Positions 12,101 through 25,200 of a stretch of 64,000 bases of DNA are shown here, piece after piece (the stretch's first letter is position 1; each line of letters opens with the position of its first letter). This DNA comes from Undaria pinnatifida. Its lineage: Eukaryota > Sar > Phaeophyceae > Laminariales > Alariaceae. The stretch lies in assembly GCA_012845835.1 (NCBI GenBank), contig JABAKD010000002.1, positions 16,322,129 through 16,386,128 on the forward strand, read 5' to 3'. A program made the translations under genes and the position numbers. The notes beneath the pieces were generated by a model that saw only the letters and a program-made list of their open reading frames with translations, made no database searches and was not told where the DNA came from.

Positions 12101-15100
12101 AATCTATATCGTGAGCTGTCCGATATTTGTCTCACAGATATACTGTAGGATAGATATGAGCTAGATCGTGATATGTCCGATATTCGCCTCACAGATCTGG
12201 GATATATATACTTGTATATCAATAAAGATCGTGATCTGACATATATTGATCTCACATATATAGGATGTAGGTTATGTAGATCGTGATCTGTCCGATGTGG
12301 GATCCTTGTGCTTCCGTCGGTTTTGTTACGTTTATCTATCTCTTGTCTTCCGACCGGATCGACGATCGACGGTTGGCGATGGACTGATATTATAAGAGAC
12401 TTGCGTACATGCAATTATATCTCTCCACTAAACCCCGTTCTATATTGTGATCTTATATAGTATGCTCACGTGCTTGATCTGTCTCTAGTTGTTGTTTCTT
12501 TTTTTTCCATTCTTGTTTGGTTTGTCTCTGTTTTCCGCCCTGATCGACGGTCGTCTGGTGTTGATGGACTGGTGTGTACGACAGCAAACTATCGAGACGA
12601 AGCGGTACAACTTGGAGAGCGCGGAGGGGTGCTACAGCATGGCGCTCATGTACACTCGAGACGTGAAGGCCAAGTACGCCGTCAAGGTGTGGTATGATGT
12701 TTCTTCTTTGTGAAGAATGTCTGTTGGTCGAACGTAATAAATACATGAATTGTATGTTTATTGGTTATACATGATAGGTAACAAAATAAATGTGTCATCT
12801 TACATTAAGTTTTGGTTAATGTACGTTAATAAAGACGGGCGATAGATACAGCAGTACGCAGCTTGCAAAGATGAGTGTCGACCCTGAAATCGTCGAACTC
12901 ACTGCTGACGTCGTTAGAATGATTATATAAAATAAAATATTTGTCTTACATTGGGTTATGGCTCCTGAAAATCTTTCTAAAAACGAGTGACCGGTGTAGT
13001 ACGCAGCTCTGCAAATATGAGTATCGACCCTAAATTTGCCGAACTCAAAAACTGACGTTGTTGAAATACTTTTATAAAATAACACTTTTGGTCTTTCAAA
13101 AAATGAAATATAATGTTGCGCATGCTGCGAATGGTTGAGGCACCGGTGCACCTTTTTTTTTTTTCGGAAGATGTCACCCAAAAAGTCATTTTGAGTCAAC
13201 TTCACGCGTTTACCACCAGAACCCCTTTTTGTTTTGACAAAAACACTTGAAGTTAGTATAGGAAGGGCTTTTGGGGCTCAATAAAGGGGTTAAAGCGCAA
13301 CCCGATGAAGAGACCCACGGGATAGCTCATCATAGGTATACGAAACGTTTCAACACGGCGAAAAAAAAAGTGGCATTCCGACGATTTTGGGTCAACCCCT
13401 AACCCCTTTAGAGCCCGAAAACCCCTACCTATACTAATTCCTAGTATTTTGTCCCCCGATACAGGCTTTCCAGTTGTACAGGCGTTAACCCCTTTAGAAC
13501 CCCCGAACCCCTCCCTATACTAAATCCAAGTAATTTTGTCCCCAAAAACGGGTTTCCAGTTGTAAAGGGGTTAAGGAGCCTCACGAGCCAGAAACTGCTT
13601 TAGCCAAAAAGTACTACCTCTGTCGTAGCGGTCGTCGTCTCTTGCACGCCCCACCCTTCTCCCTCCCCAACCCGAACGCCGCCATTTTTGCGTCCGGTAG
13701 GTTTTCACGGATATGCCAGGCGGGGGGGAAGACGGGCGGGAGGAGGTGGTGATAACTGGGGATGCGGTGGTCCAGCGCTGTCTTCGGCAAGACGGCAGGC
13801 GGGGGGATGTGGTCGAACCCGACTACGGCAAGATGCAGGCGAGGAGATCTGTTGGTGCTTTCGTTTTGCTGATTTAACTATTTGTATGTCGCGCCTCGGA
13901 CAGATCTTGTAGATCATGTAGATCATATAGATCATGCAGATCATGTTGTACTGAACATACATATCATGTAAATGTAGATCGTATAGATCATGTCGTATAT
14001 ATTATATTGATAATATGGATTATATAGATTATAGATCATATAGACCATATAGATCATACAGATCATATAGATCATATTGTATATATCATATTGATCATAT
14101 AGATTATATACGAAGTATATTATAGACCATATAGACCATATAGATCATACAGATCATATAAATCATATAGATCATATAGATCATACAGATCATATATTTG
14201 TCGATATGAGATGCTGTGTTGGATAGTTTTATACAAAAACTGAGAAATGGGAATGCTAAAACCAACCCTATGCGCGACAGAAACGAAGGCACGTACCGGG
14301 GGGGGAGGAGGGAAGACAGGCACCTGTGACCACGGCTTGTCCAGAAGGTCGCTCAGGGCAAAACTTCTCAAGGGTCGAGCTGTAGAGTAGAAATAATGGT
14401 TCATTCTTGGTCACAAACTATGTATATGCGAAGTATATTTGTATCGTATACAGTGGCCCTCAACGATAGTGTCGCATAAGTGCTAAGTAAGGTGCCGTCA
14501 GACGATTGATTGACCGACTTTGGCCAACATTTTTAGATTGCGATAGTGTTGACTTTAAACCCTATAGCCCTATAGCCCCGACCGCCTCGAAAAATTCTCG
14601 AAATGGAGATGTAATGAGAGGGCTTATAGATCCTGGACCGGCGTCGACCATGTGGTTAAGGTTTGAAATACTATTGAGTTTGAACCCAATGGCGTCAAAT
14701 ATCCCGCGTTAGTGCGGTGCTATTTAGTGGGGGTCCCAGTTTAGTGCGGTGCAATCGCTTGTAGTACAGTACCGCACTATCCCGGGATAGTGCGGGGTCC
14801 AAATTCAGTGAGGGTATTTACGTCTGGCAAGGCACCGCACTAACGAGGGACCGCGAGTGCATTACCCTAACCCTATACCCCACAGCGTCGAATCTCCCGC
14901 GTTAGTGCGGTACTCTTTGGTGGGGATACCAGTTAAGTGCGGAGCAACCGCTGGTCACAACCTCCGCGCTATCGCTGGATAGTGCGGGGGTTCCAACTTA
15001 GTGCGGATATTGCCGTCTGGCATAGCAACGCACTAACGAGGGACCAAGACCGTAACACCCTAACCCTATACCCTATAGTGTCAAGTGTCCCGCGTTAGTG

Positions 15101-18100
15101 CGGTACTCTTCAGTGGGGGTACCAGTTTAGTGCTGTGCGACCGCTTGTCACGACCTCGTTCTACGTTGTGCCGCACTATACCCGGATAGTGCGGGAGTCT
15201 CACTTTAGTGCGGGTAAATATCGTCTGGCGAGGCACCGCACTAACGAGGGGCCACGAGTGTAATACCCTAACCCTAGACCCTATAGCGTCAAATGCCTCG
15301 CGTTAGTGCGGTACTCTTTATTGGGGGTACCAGTTTAGTGCGGTGCAATCGCTTGTTACGATCTCCGCGCTATCCTGGGATAGTACGAAGTCCCATTTTA
15401 GTGCGGGTATTGTCGTCTAGCAAGGCACCGCACTAACGAGGTGCCTCGACTCTAATACTCTAACCTTATACCCTATAGCGTCAAATGTCCCGCGTCAGTG
15501 CGGCACTCTTCAGTGGGGGTACCAGTTTAGTGCGGTCGTAATCGATTGTCACGACCTGCGCACTATCCGGGATAGTGCGGGGTCCCACTGTTGTACGGGT
15601 ATTGTCTGGCAAGGCACCGCACTAACGAGGGACCACAACAAATAATAGTCTAATACTCTATACCGTCAAATGTCCCGCGTTAGTGCGGTACTAGTTTGTG
15701 GGGGTCCCAGTTTAGTGCGGTATAAATGCTTTTCGCGACCTCCGCACTCACTATCTTGGGATAGTGCGGGGTACCAGTTTCGTGCGGGTACTGTCTTCTG
15801 GGAAGGCACCGCACTAGCGAGGGAGCACGAGTGTGTTAATACCCTAACCCCAACCGCCTCGGAAAATTGTCGGAAAAAAAAAAAAAGAATCTTATCATGC
15901 ATGTGTAGGCTGTTCGGGTAATTTTGTAATGAATATGCAATGAAGAATATGATGTGGGCTGTCAACCATGTAATCGAAACTGGATGAAGTCGTAAGGTAA
16001 GCACCTCCGGTACGTACTGTGAGAGATTCGAACGGTATCATACGTCAGATTGTTCGCTCTTCGCCCCTTTTTTTTTTACAGATTTTGATTGTTCGCGCTT
16101 CTGTTTTTTTTTGCAGATTGATACAGGCCCATGGCTCCCCGTCGAGTTGGGGGATGCGAACGAGAATTGCGAGTACTGGATAAACCCGAAGTACCAGACT
16201 TGCCTGCGCTTGAACTCGAAGAAACACCACACCAACGTGTTCCTCATTGAGGGGAAGTACTACGAAAGATGTGAGGAGGCGGTGTTCCGTAGAGCTGTGA
16301 TTTCACGACAAATAACTAGTAATAGTTGGTAGTCGGTAGAGCACTACAGAGAGCAGTGGCATTATTGAACCAGCACTATAGAGAGCAGTGGCAAGGTGCC
16401 CTTAGCCAACTAACTGACGTTCGTGGGTGAAAATCAAAGTTTCACCCTTGCCTGCACCTGAATTCTAAGAAACGCCACACCACAACACCCAACGTGGTTC
16501 TCATCAAGCGGAAGTACTAGGAAGATGCGAGGAGGGATTTGCCGCTGCCAGGCGCTCGCGCGCGTTCGTTCGAGCTTTGGTGCTATATACTACGACGTGT
16601 GCTGCCACAAGGCTATTTATTCACTATTCACCCTTGTACGACCGAGGTTTAGGGACCTGAAAACCGACCAGTACGCTGTCATCAAGCGTCTAGTGAGAGT
16701 GTGCAGCAGCATGGCAGCAGTACAAGGTCCGCCATGCTCCACGCATACCCTGTGGCTCCATGTACTCCGGCTATGGACAGATCCCCTATGCCAGCAGCCC
16801 GGGCTGTTTGGTGTGGCCGATGCTACTGTCGTCATTTTTACATTGACTGACTTAAAAGAGGAATGGGCTCGTCCTCTGCCCCTCGTTTTTTGTTTGCTCT
16901 TGCGCCGGGGTCTCGCGCTTGCACCGTTGCTGAATGAAACATGCCTTTTATATTTGGTGGACGGACAGCTTACACTAACTTGTGGCGGGAGAAGGTGCAA
17001 GACGGCTGCAGCATGGGAGCCTTCCACCACTTCCAGGTGCGTTAACGCCTTTTTAAGGGGAAACCCGTCATTTTCGAGGTAAATTATTTGGAATTTGTAT
17101 AGGGGGATTTTGGTATCATCTTGTGTTTGTGATAGTGGTGGTTGACGCCATGCAAGCAAATGCTTCACATCTGTTTAGTTCCTGACGGACGGGTTCAGTC
17201 ATCGGCAAGTACCGCTGTTGTACAGGTAACGCACATTCCTGATTAAACTTACACCGAGGAACAGCAGGGCGACGCATATCGTTGACTGAATTGCTGTTTG
17301 TACAGGGGGAGGTTTTTGGGCTCAAATGTTATCACGAACGAATGCGAGTTTCTTCGTAATCTGGCGGGGGAAAAGTGGGGATCCCTTTCGAAATGATGCG
17401 TGGTTTTTTTTTTGCTTGGCGAAAGGAGAAGATTATTAGAGTTCGGGAACCGAACCAAGATTAATATGTCTTTTGTTGCGAGATATAATTTCGTGGGCGT
17501 TTTTGGTTCATATTATGTTGGAAGAATTGACGTTGATTGCAGCAGCATGGTAGTGTTTGGTTTGATCGAGTCAGTGGCAGTACCAAGTGGATACAGCACG
17601 GGACGGTGCTGGCAGACTGGTAGAGCACGCGAACAGACAGTGTACTGCTGCTAGTAGCTGGCCAGCACGGCGAACAGACAGTGTACTGTTGCCAATATGC
17701 TGGCCAGCAGCTGCTTGGCCAGGTTTTCGTGAAATAGGATCCTTTTCGAGACGATACCTGAACTGAAAGTCTTCTTTTTGTTTGCTTGATTCAACAGTTG
17801 GTGCCAACACCATACGCACATCCACCAACGCACCCAAGTTGATACGGCAGTAACAACTAGAGTAAACTATCCTGGTTCGCGAGTTCCCATGAGTTGCGCA
17901 GCTAACCTGTATTTTATCTTGTCTTCACCATTCCAGAACTGCAAAAAAAAGAAGTCCGCACTAATTCCAAGTAATTTTCCCCTAACACGTGTGTGCAGTG
18001 GTAAGGTAAAGGGGTTACGAATAACCTTGTTGAGGCAATTTTCCAATAGTTTACCTCGACTGACGGCAAACTATTAGGTTTTAGTGTGGAACGAATTAAG

Positions 18101-19204
18101 ATGTCAGGAGACGGCACTTTGACCCCTTGACGGACGACAATTTTTCAATAGTTTACCTTGACTGACGGTAAACTACCAGGTTTTAGTGTGGAACGAATTA
18201 AGATGTCAGGAGACGGCACTATTTTGACCCCTTGACCAACGGCAATTTCCAGTAGTTTACTTTTGGCTGACGCCGAACTACTAGGTTTTAGTGTGGAACG
18301 AAGATATCAGGAGACGGTGCTTTGACCCCTTTGACCGACGGCAATTTTACAAAGAAAAATTGTGGATGACGCCAAACTACGTTTATAGTGCGGAACGCTT
18401 TGGTTTACACCCTTGACTGCTGGATGTTGTTCCGTAACTGACGGTCGCCTGACGTTTTTGGTGAAGGACTATAATTTATAATAGCGTCTTATATCCTTGT
18501 TTCGATTCAATTCGGTCAATTGTGAAAAGGACTAGCGTCTTACATCCTTGTTTCGATTCAATTTGGTCAATTGTGAGAAGCCTAGCATCTCCCTACCCTT
18601 GTTTCGTTTCAGTTTGGCCGTTGTGCTAATCTGTCGTGTTATAATATACGCGTCCGTTGTTCCTTAGGGCTTGAAAGCAAGCTACAAGGCCTGGAACAAC
18701 ACGGCCATCACGTAGTGATCTGTACATGTTTCGTTTCAACCCTATTCATATACTGCTGTGTTTCGTATGTGGTATGGTTTGTTTTACAGTTCGAGGGGTC
18801 CCCCCATAAGGCGGTCAAACTGCACTCATTACCTGGAATGAATAAGGTGGCTTCCCTCAATAAGGCGGTCCCATTGCTCTCGCACTCTACCCGCCTTGCT
18901 GGGGGGGCATCCTTAGTGCTGTGTCCTTGCTTATGATATCCTTATTTCTTGTATCCATGTTTCTTATTTTTTTATACCTTTTGTTTTGTTATGTCTTCGT
19001 TTTTTAGAACTTCAAAGCAAACTACAAGGCCTGGAACACGCGACCACCAATGCCACCGGTTCATAGAGGGATGGTGGCGGGGAACGGCGGCCTGGTGCCC
19101 TTGCCCAACGGGGACTGGAGAACGATGGCCTCCGACCCAAACACGCCTCCACCGGCGGTAAGGTGGCTTCGCTTAACGTTGTTTCGTCGACCGTTCGTTG
19201 CTGG

Positions 19205-19257
<53 letters not shown>

Positions 19258-22200
19258 GCCGTCGTTGATGTTCTTGTTCTTGTTTTTGTTGTTGTTGGTG
19301 GCGGTGGAGGTGATGTCACTGTTATTTGTTCGCCATTTTTTTGCGATTAATGCAGGACGGAAGCGCTCTCGTCATTATGTGGCATCGAACAAACCTCCGT
19401 GGGATTTTTTTCGACCAACACGCCCGCCGAACGCGGATAGAGCCGCTTTGCCCGTCTGCCGACGAGACGCCAACACATCCCTTTATTTCTGCTTAATCGT
19501 CTGTACTTCGTTTTTGGACAAGCGGTGGTTACTGGTGCCGTCCGTGGTCTTCTCTGCGTTGTTCCTTCGCCTTTATGACGGAGAGGGTTTCCAGCATTCT
19601 CTCTGCTCGTCGATTTTACCCCCCCTGCCCACGGCGCGCGACATGATCTCGTCTTATTGCCCAATGCTTGCTTTTGGCACTGCCGAGCACGTGCTGGATA
19701 TCACGCTTTTGATGATGTAACTAACGCGCGTTTATTTCTCTACAGCACAAGCACTTGAAAACATAGCGTAAAATTATATACCTGGTACCGCAGTAGTAGG
19801 CGATACCTGTTTAAGAATCACTTATTTCTGGCCAGGCGGTGGAATTCTTATATGTAAGGCAGGGTAGGGTGAAACCTACATTATATTCAATACAAGATGA
19901 ACCAATTTCTTATTTTCGTCTAATAAATGAACTCAAGCCTGAAAATTCTTGGCTGCCAAATTATTGATTTAAGTGCTCTCGCGTAGTGTATCTCACTTCT
20001 GCACACACCCCTTCCCCCTCCCCTTACTGCTGTGTGTGTTTTCACTCTAAAATTGCAGAACCGAGATCGGTTCACCCATCGGTATTGCCTGCGATGGGAG
20101 CCTGCCCCAGGGAGATCAAAGGGGGGTTCCTCGTGCGAGGTTAACGTTACGGCAAGGGACGCAATGAGAACCTTGTATGATTCCAGGGACGCTCGAGATA
20201 AGGAGGGGTTTTTACAGGGTGGCCCGGCGGTTACCCTCGGGGGGGCGGGGCTGGCGGATGAGTTGGTCGGGCTTCTGCGCAGCTGTCGGGAGTGGGACGG
20301 ACCGAAGGTAAGGAGGCGTGCTACGGTGGGGGCTGTGTCTGTTTTTGTTTGGGCTTGTTCCTCGCTTGAGGAGCTCTACGCCTTACCGTAGTGAATGAAA
20401 AGCAAAGATATGGGTTGACGGCACTCTTGCCCCTTGACGGGTCTCCTTAACTTGACGGACAGCCGTCAAGAAACTCCTCACGCTGAAACTAGTATGATAG
20501 GTTCGAAGACGCCTTCACGGGTCAATCCTAGCCGTCAACCGACATGTTCGGTCAAGAAACTCCACACTCTAAAACTATTATGATACGTTCAAAGGCGCCC
20601 TGACGGGTCAAGACTAGACCGTCAACCGACTTCTTCGGTCAAGGAACTCCACACAATAAAAATAGTATGATAAGCTCAAAGACGCCTTGACGGGTCAAAA
20701 CTAGACCGTCAACTGACATATTCGGTCAAATGATATTCCACACACCAAAAGTAGTATAACAAGCTTAAAAGACGCCTTGACGGGTCAAAACTAGACCGTT
20801 AACCGCCATCGTCGATGAAAAGTGCAACACGATGAACGATCAACCCCATGGCCTCCTTGAGGGGGGGTTTCTATACCTTTCCACCCGAAATATGATAAAT
20901 ATACGATACAGGTGTACCTTTTTTTTTGCCCTGCACTGCTGTTCTTGGCTTGAGCTCTGCGCTTGACCCGAAAAATGATGCGGCAAAAACTAAGAGTTCT
21001 TACCCCATAAGCATAAGCAAGCCCATGGCCTACTAGGTAACAGAAAGAAAACGTATCATATCGCCAAAAAAAGAAAGAACGAATTTTCCGACGAATTGGG
21101 AGTAAGGAACCCACGTCGTCATTCCTCCGAAAAAAAAACCCTGCCCACAAGGTGCTACCTCTCTATCGTGTCGAGCGACTTGACCTTTGACAAAACATGA
21201 AGAGGGTATTCCGATGAACAGTTGGATGATATGGCCTAGATATTTGACCCCTTCCGAACCCGCCAAAATCCCTCCCTATGCTATATCCAAGTAATTTGTC
21301 AAATTGAAAACGGGTTTTCAGTCGTGAAGGCTTTAACTAGGTGGTGTTGGCAAAGCCAATCGGAGTCATACCGCGGCGGGGGTTGTTGCGCTGGTTGGGC
21401 GAGACGTTTCTGACCCTCTTTCGGACCGGTTTGAGCATCCCAAGTGTGGATGCAACTATCGGTTGGTATGACCTTCTGGCCTCTATAGTGTGGTTGAGCT
21501 CCCCAAGTGAGGATGGAACTATCGATTAGCATGACCTTCTGGCCTCTATAGTGCGGTTGATCTCCCCAAGTGAGGATGGAACTATGGGTTGGTAGAATCA
21601 TTTGGCGGGGATATTTTGTTGTAAAACTAAAAATGCACTCCAGCTGTGAGATCGAAGAAAGATTTCGTCGAAACTCATCTTTGCAAGCTGCGTGTGTGAT
21701 ATTTTGTGTTGGGGCTAGTAGCGCATAGAGACGCGAGTGTCTTCGAAGTCGCGTTTATTTCGGGTGATATAGTGAGATATTGATATTAATGGTGAGATCC
21801 TCATGTTGGGGGCTCAGAAAGTCCTTGGAAAATTCTTGAAAAATTCTTGGAAAATTCTCGGAAAATTCTTGGAAAATTCTTGGAAAATTCTTAGAATGAT
21901 CTGCTGCACTCCTAGCGTGGGATGGCTCACTCAATCGTACCAGGTATTCTGGGTAGGTGCACATACAGTCGAGAGGCCTCGTTCGTCTCTCAAGAGTTTG
22001 TTTGGCCTGAGAAAGTTCTGCCACCTTCGTATGGCATGTTTCTGCGGGGACGGGGAAGAGGGGTGTGCGTTTTTTGACAGGCCTTTTTACGGGTGACGAT
22101 CACGTCAGGAGGTTGTCGAACTCTCGCGAATCGGATGGGATCGGGTCAGGAGGTGTTTGATTTCTCTCGGGATGGGTCGGGTCGGGTCCGGTCGGGTCGG

Positions 22201-25200
22201 GTCGGGTCAGGAGGTGTTTTTTTATCTTGATTTTTTTTCATTTTAACGCCTTCATTCGGCTGTGAGTTGGACACATTTAGGGGTCGATACTCGTCTTTGC
22301 AAGCTGCGTGATACATCGGACCGGTCACCCGTTTTAAGTAAGTAGTCATGAGTCAAACCAAATCAACAGCAATAATGGACATTAAGCCTGCAAATGTTTG
22401 ATTTCTCACGGGACGGGATGGGACGGGACGGGTCGGGTCGGGTTAGGTGGTTTTGAAATCTCGCGGGACGGGACGGGACGGGTTGTACCCTGACTCGACC
22501 TGACCCTTGAAAAAATATGTGGGTTTTAGAGTGGCGACAAGGAATGTAGGGTGGAGTAGCGGCCAGCCGTCGATGCCGACCATCGTTGATGATGGCAGTG
22601 GCGACCATCGTTGGCGGGAGTGACGACCATTGTTGGCCCGAGTGACGGATCACCATTGTTGTTGGAGTGGCTTTGAGGAGTAACATGTGAGGTAGTGTAG
22701 CCAGCCGTTCGATGATGCCATCGTTGACGCGTTGGTAGCAGTGACGGCCATTGTTGGCTGGGGGAGTGACGACCGTTGCTGGCTGGAATGACGACCATTG
22801 TTGGCTCGAGTGACGACCATCGTTCTGGATTGACCTTGGAGTTAACCCCTTTAAAGCGCTCCCAAATCCTTCCCAATACTAACTTCAAGTAAATTTTGTC
22901 AGAAAAAAGGGTTCCAGTTGTCAAGGCGTTTAAGGTGGAGCGGTAACCAGCCGTCGATCGGATGATGACCATGGTTGTTGGCTGTGACGACAATCGTTGG
23001 CCGGAGGTACGATGGTTGATGTGTGCCACGATAGAGGCAGCCCTTTTTCGCCAAATGTTGGGGATGAATGACGGGGCCCCTTAACCCGACCTCAGCCCCT
23101 TTAGGCACCCCAAATCCCTCCCTATACTAAATTCAAGTAAATGTGCCCCAAAAAGGGTTTCCACTTGCAAAGGCGTTATAACCCAAAATCGTCGGAAGCT
23201 ACGATAGAGGCAGCACTTTTCGCCAAATGTTTCTGAATGACGGGGCTCCTTAACCCGTCCTTAGCCCCCTTAGGCACCCCAAATCCCTCCCTATACTAAA
23301 TTCAAGTAAATGTGTCCCCAGAAAGGGTTTCCACTTGTGAAGGCGTTATAACCCAAAATCGTCGGACTTTCAATCTTGTTCTGCAACATGAATATGCTTG
23401 ATCAATACCAAGACGATGGGTTTGGTCATCGGGCGCACCTCCGGTTTACTCGAAAATATGTTATTTGCGCTGACCCTTTTAGAGCCCCCGAATCCCTCTC
23501 TATACTAAGTTCAAGTGAGTTTGTAAAAAAAAATGGGTGTCCAGTTGTCAAGGTGTTAAGATGATAAAGTGCGGAGATACTCAAGGGAGGAGTCTCAGAA
23601 ACAGAGGTGCGCCTTTACAGTCACATGTGTCCATTGTTGGCCGGAGTGGGGGGTGACCCTGAGCAGCAAAGGGTGGGGTAGTAGCCAGGCGTCGATGATG
23701 ACCATCGTGGTGGTGACGAACGTCGTTGGTGGCAATGACGACCATTGTCGGCCAGAGTGACGACCATCGTTTGATGGTAATGACGTCCTTCGCTGGCGGG
23801 GGTGACGAACGTTGTTGGCCAAAGTGACAACCGTTGCTACCCGCTTTTGGCGTTGCAGCGTGCAAAACACCCCACTAGCTTCGTCAACCAAAGTTTCACC
23901 CGCCCCCCCCTCCCCTTTACGCCTTCACCGGCCAGGTTCTTGTCGTTTTGATGCTTAATTCGGAGATTAAGTGGGTCGAAAATACAATCCGTTTTGAGAA
24001 GCAGCCAGAAGGTGGGGAGCTAAATAACGCGATAGTTTTGTGGTCCATCAAAGTAGATGTGCTTTGTGCAGGCATTACAGGAATACGAGGGTTTAGTTGG
24101 TCTGACAGACTACGGTCATGCGTGATAATGAGTAATTACCCCCCCCCCCCCACCCCATCCCACCCCCACCCCCCCTCCCTTGGCCCGTTCTCCTGCCAGA
24201 TCCTTGTCATTGTGATGCGCACTTCGGAGATTAAGAGCGCCGAAAACATTATCCGCCTTGAGACACAGCAAGAGGGTAGGGAGCTCGAGAACGCGCTTAT
24301 CGTGTCGTTCATTGTACCGGACGCGGGCAACGAGGATGTGGTTGGCCGCGAAGTGCCGCGGAAAACACTCCTCAATGCTGTGGGTGACCTGTGCCGGACT
24401 AGGTGAGGGAAGGGTTCATTGATCTGATGCTCTTTTTTGCTAGTAACCCCCCCCCCCCCCCCCTCTCCCCGACATGGCTTCCTTTCGGTGTGACGTGGTC
24501 TGTAAAATTCCTATTTCGGGCATCTCCTCACGCTTGTGACCCCCTACTTAGGTTATCTATCCCCCCCTGCATATGTTCATTCGAAGCTGTCATACGTATG
24601 GTATGCAAAAAAGCCTGCACAAGGTGAGGAAATCCCGCGTCACAAGTGGCTCTTAGTGGGATGCAGCTCACCGTTCATGCGGCTCGCCGAATATCTCACG
24701 GCTGTTCGCTTCGCGCTTGGTGCACGCGACGATGTCTGCCTGGTGAAAACCCAACGTGCTCCGTATCATACCGGCATTGTAGGGATGCGAGGGTCATACC
24801 GCTCTGGTCATACGACTACGGACATGCATGAATATCGAGTACACCCCCGCCCCGCCCCTCCACCCCCCCTGACCTCGCCTATGGTCCTAAGGATACCCCC
24901 CCCACCCCCCCCCCTTGACTTGACGACACATGCTGCTGTAGCGGTGCACCAAATATTGTTTTTTCTGGAGCTCCTCACCTAAGGGGCTGTATACACCATG
25001 CCCCATATAATAATACATACCTGGTACTAAATACGATACATACTAACGCCTTTATTTACAACTGGAATTCCTTTTGGTTTGACGAAATTACTTGAATTTA
25101 GTATGGGGATAGGTTCTGGGGCTCTGAAGGGGTTGATGCAATCCGAGGGAGCAAAACCGTGGCCCAGGCATTAAAATACAACCACCATTTCGCACAACGA

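Noticed and set aside
22526-23029. 167-codon minus-strand frame
   Set aside because: It is made of GACGACCATCGTTGG minisatellite units.
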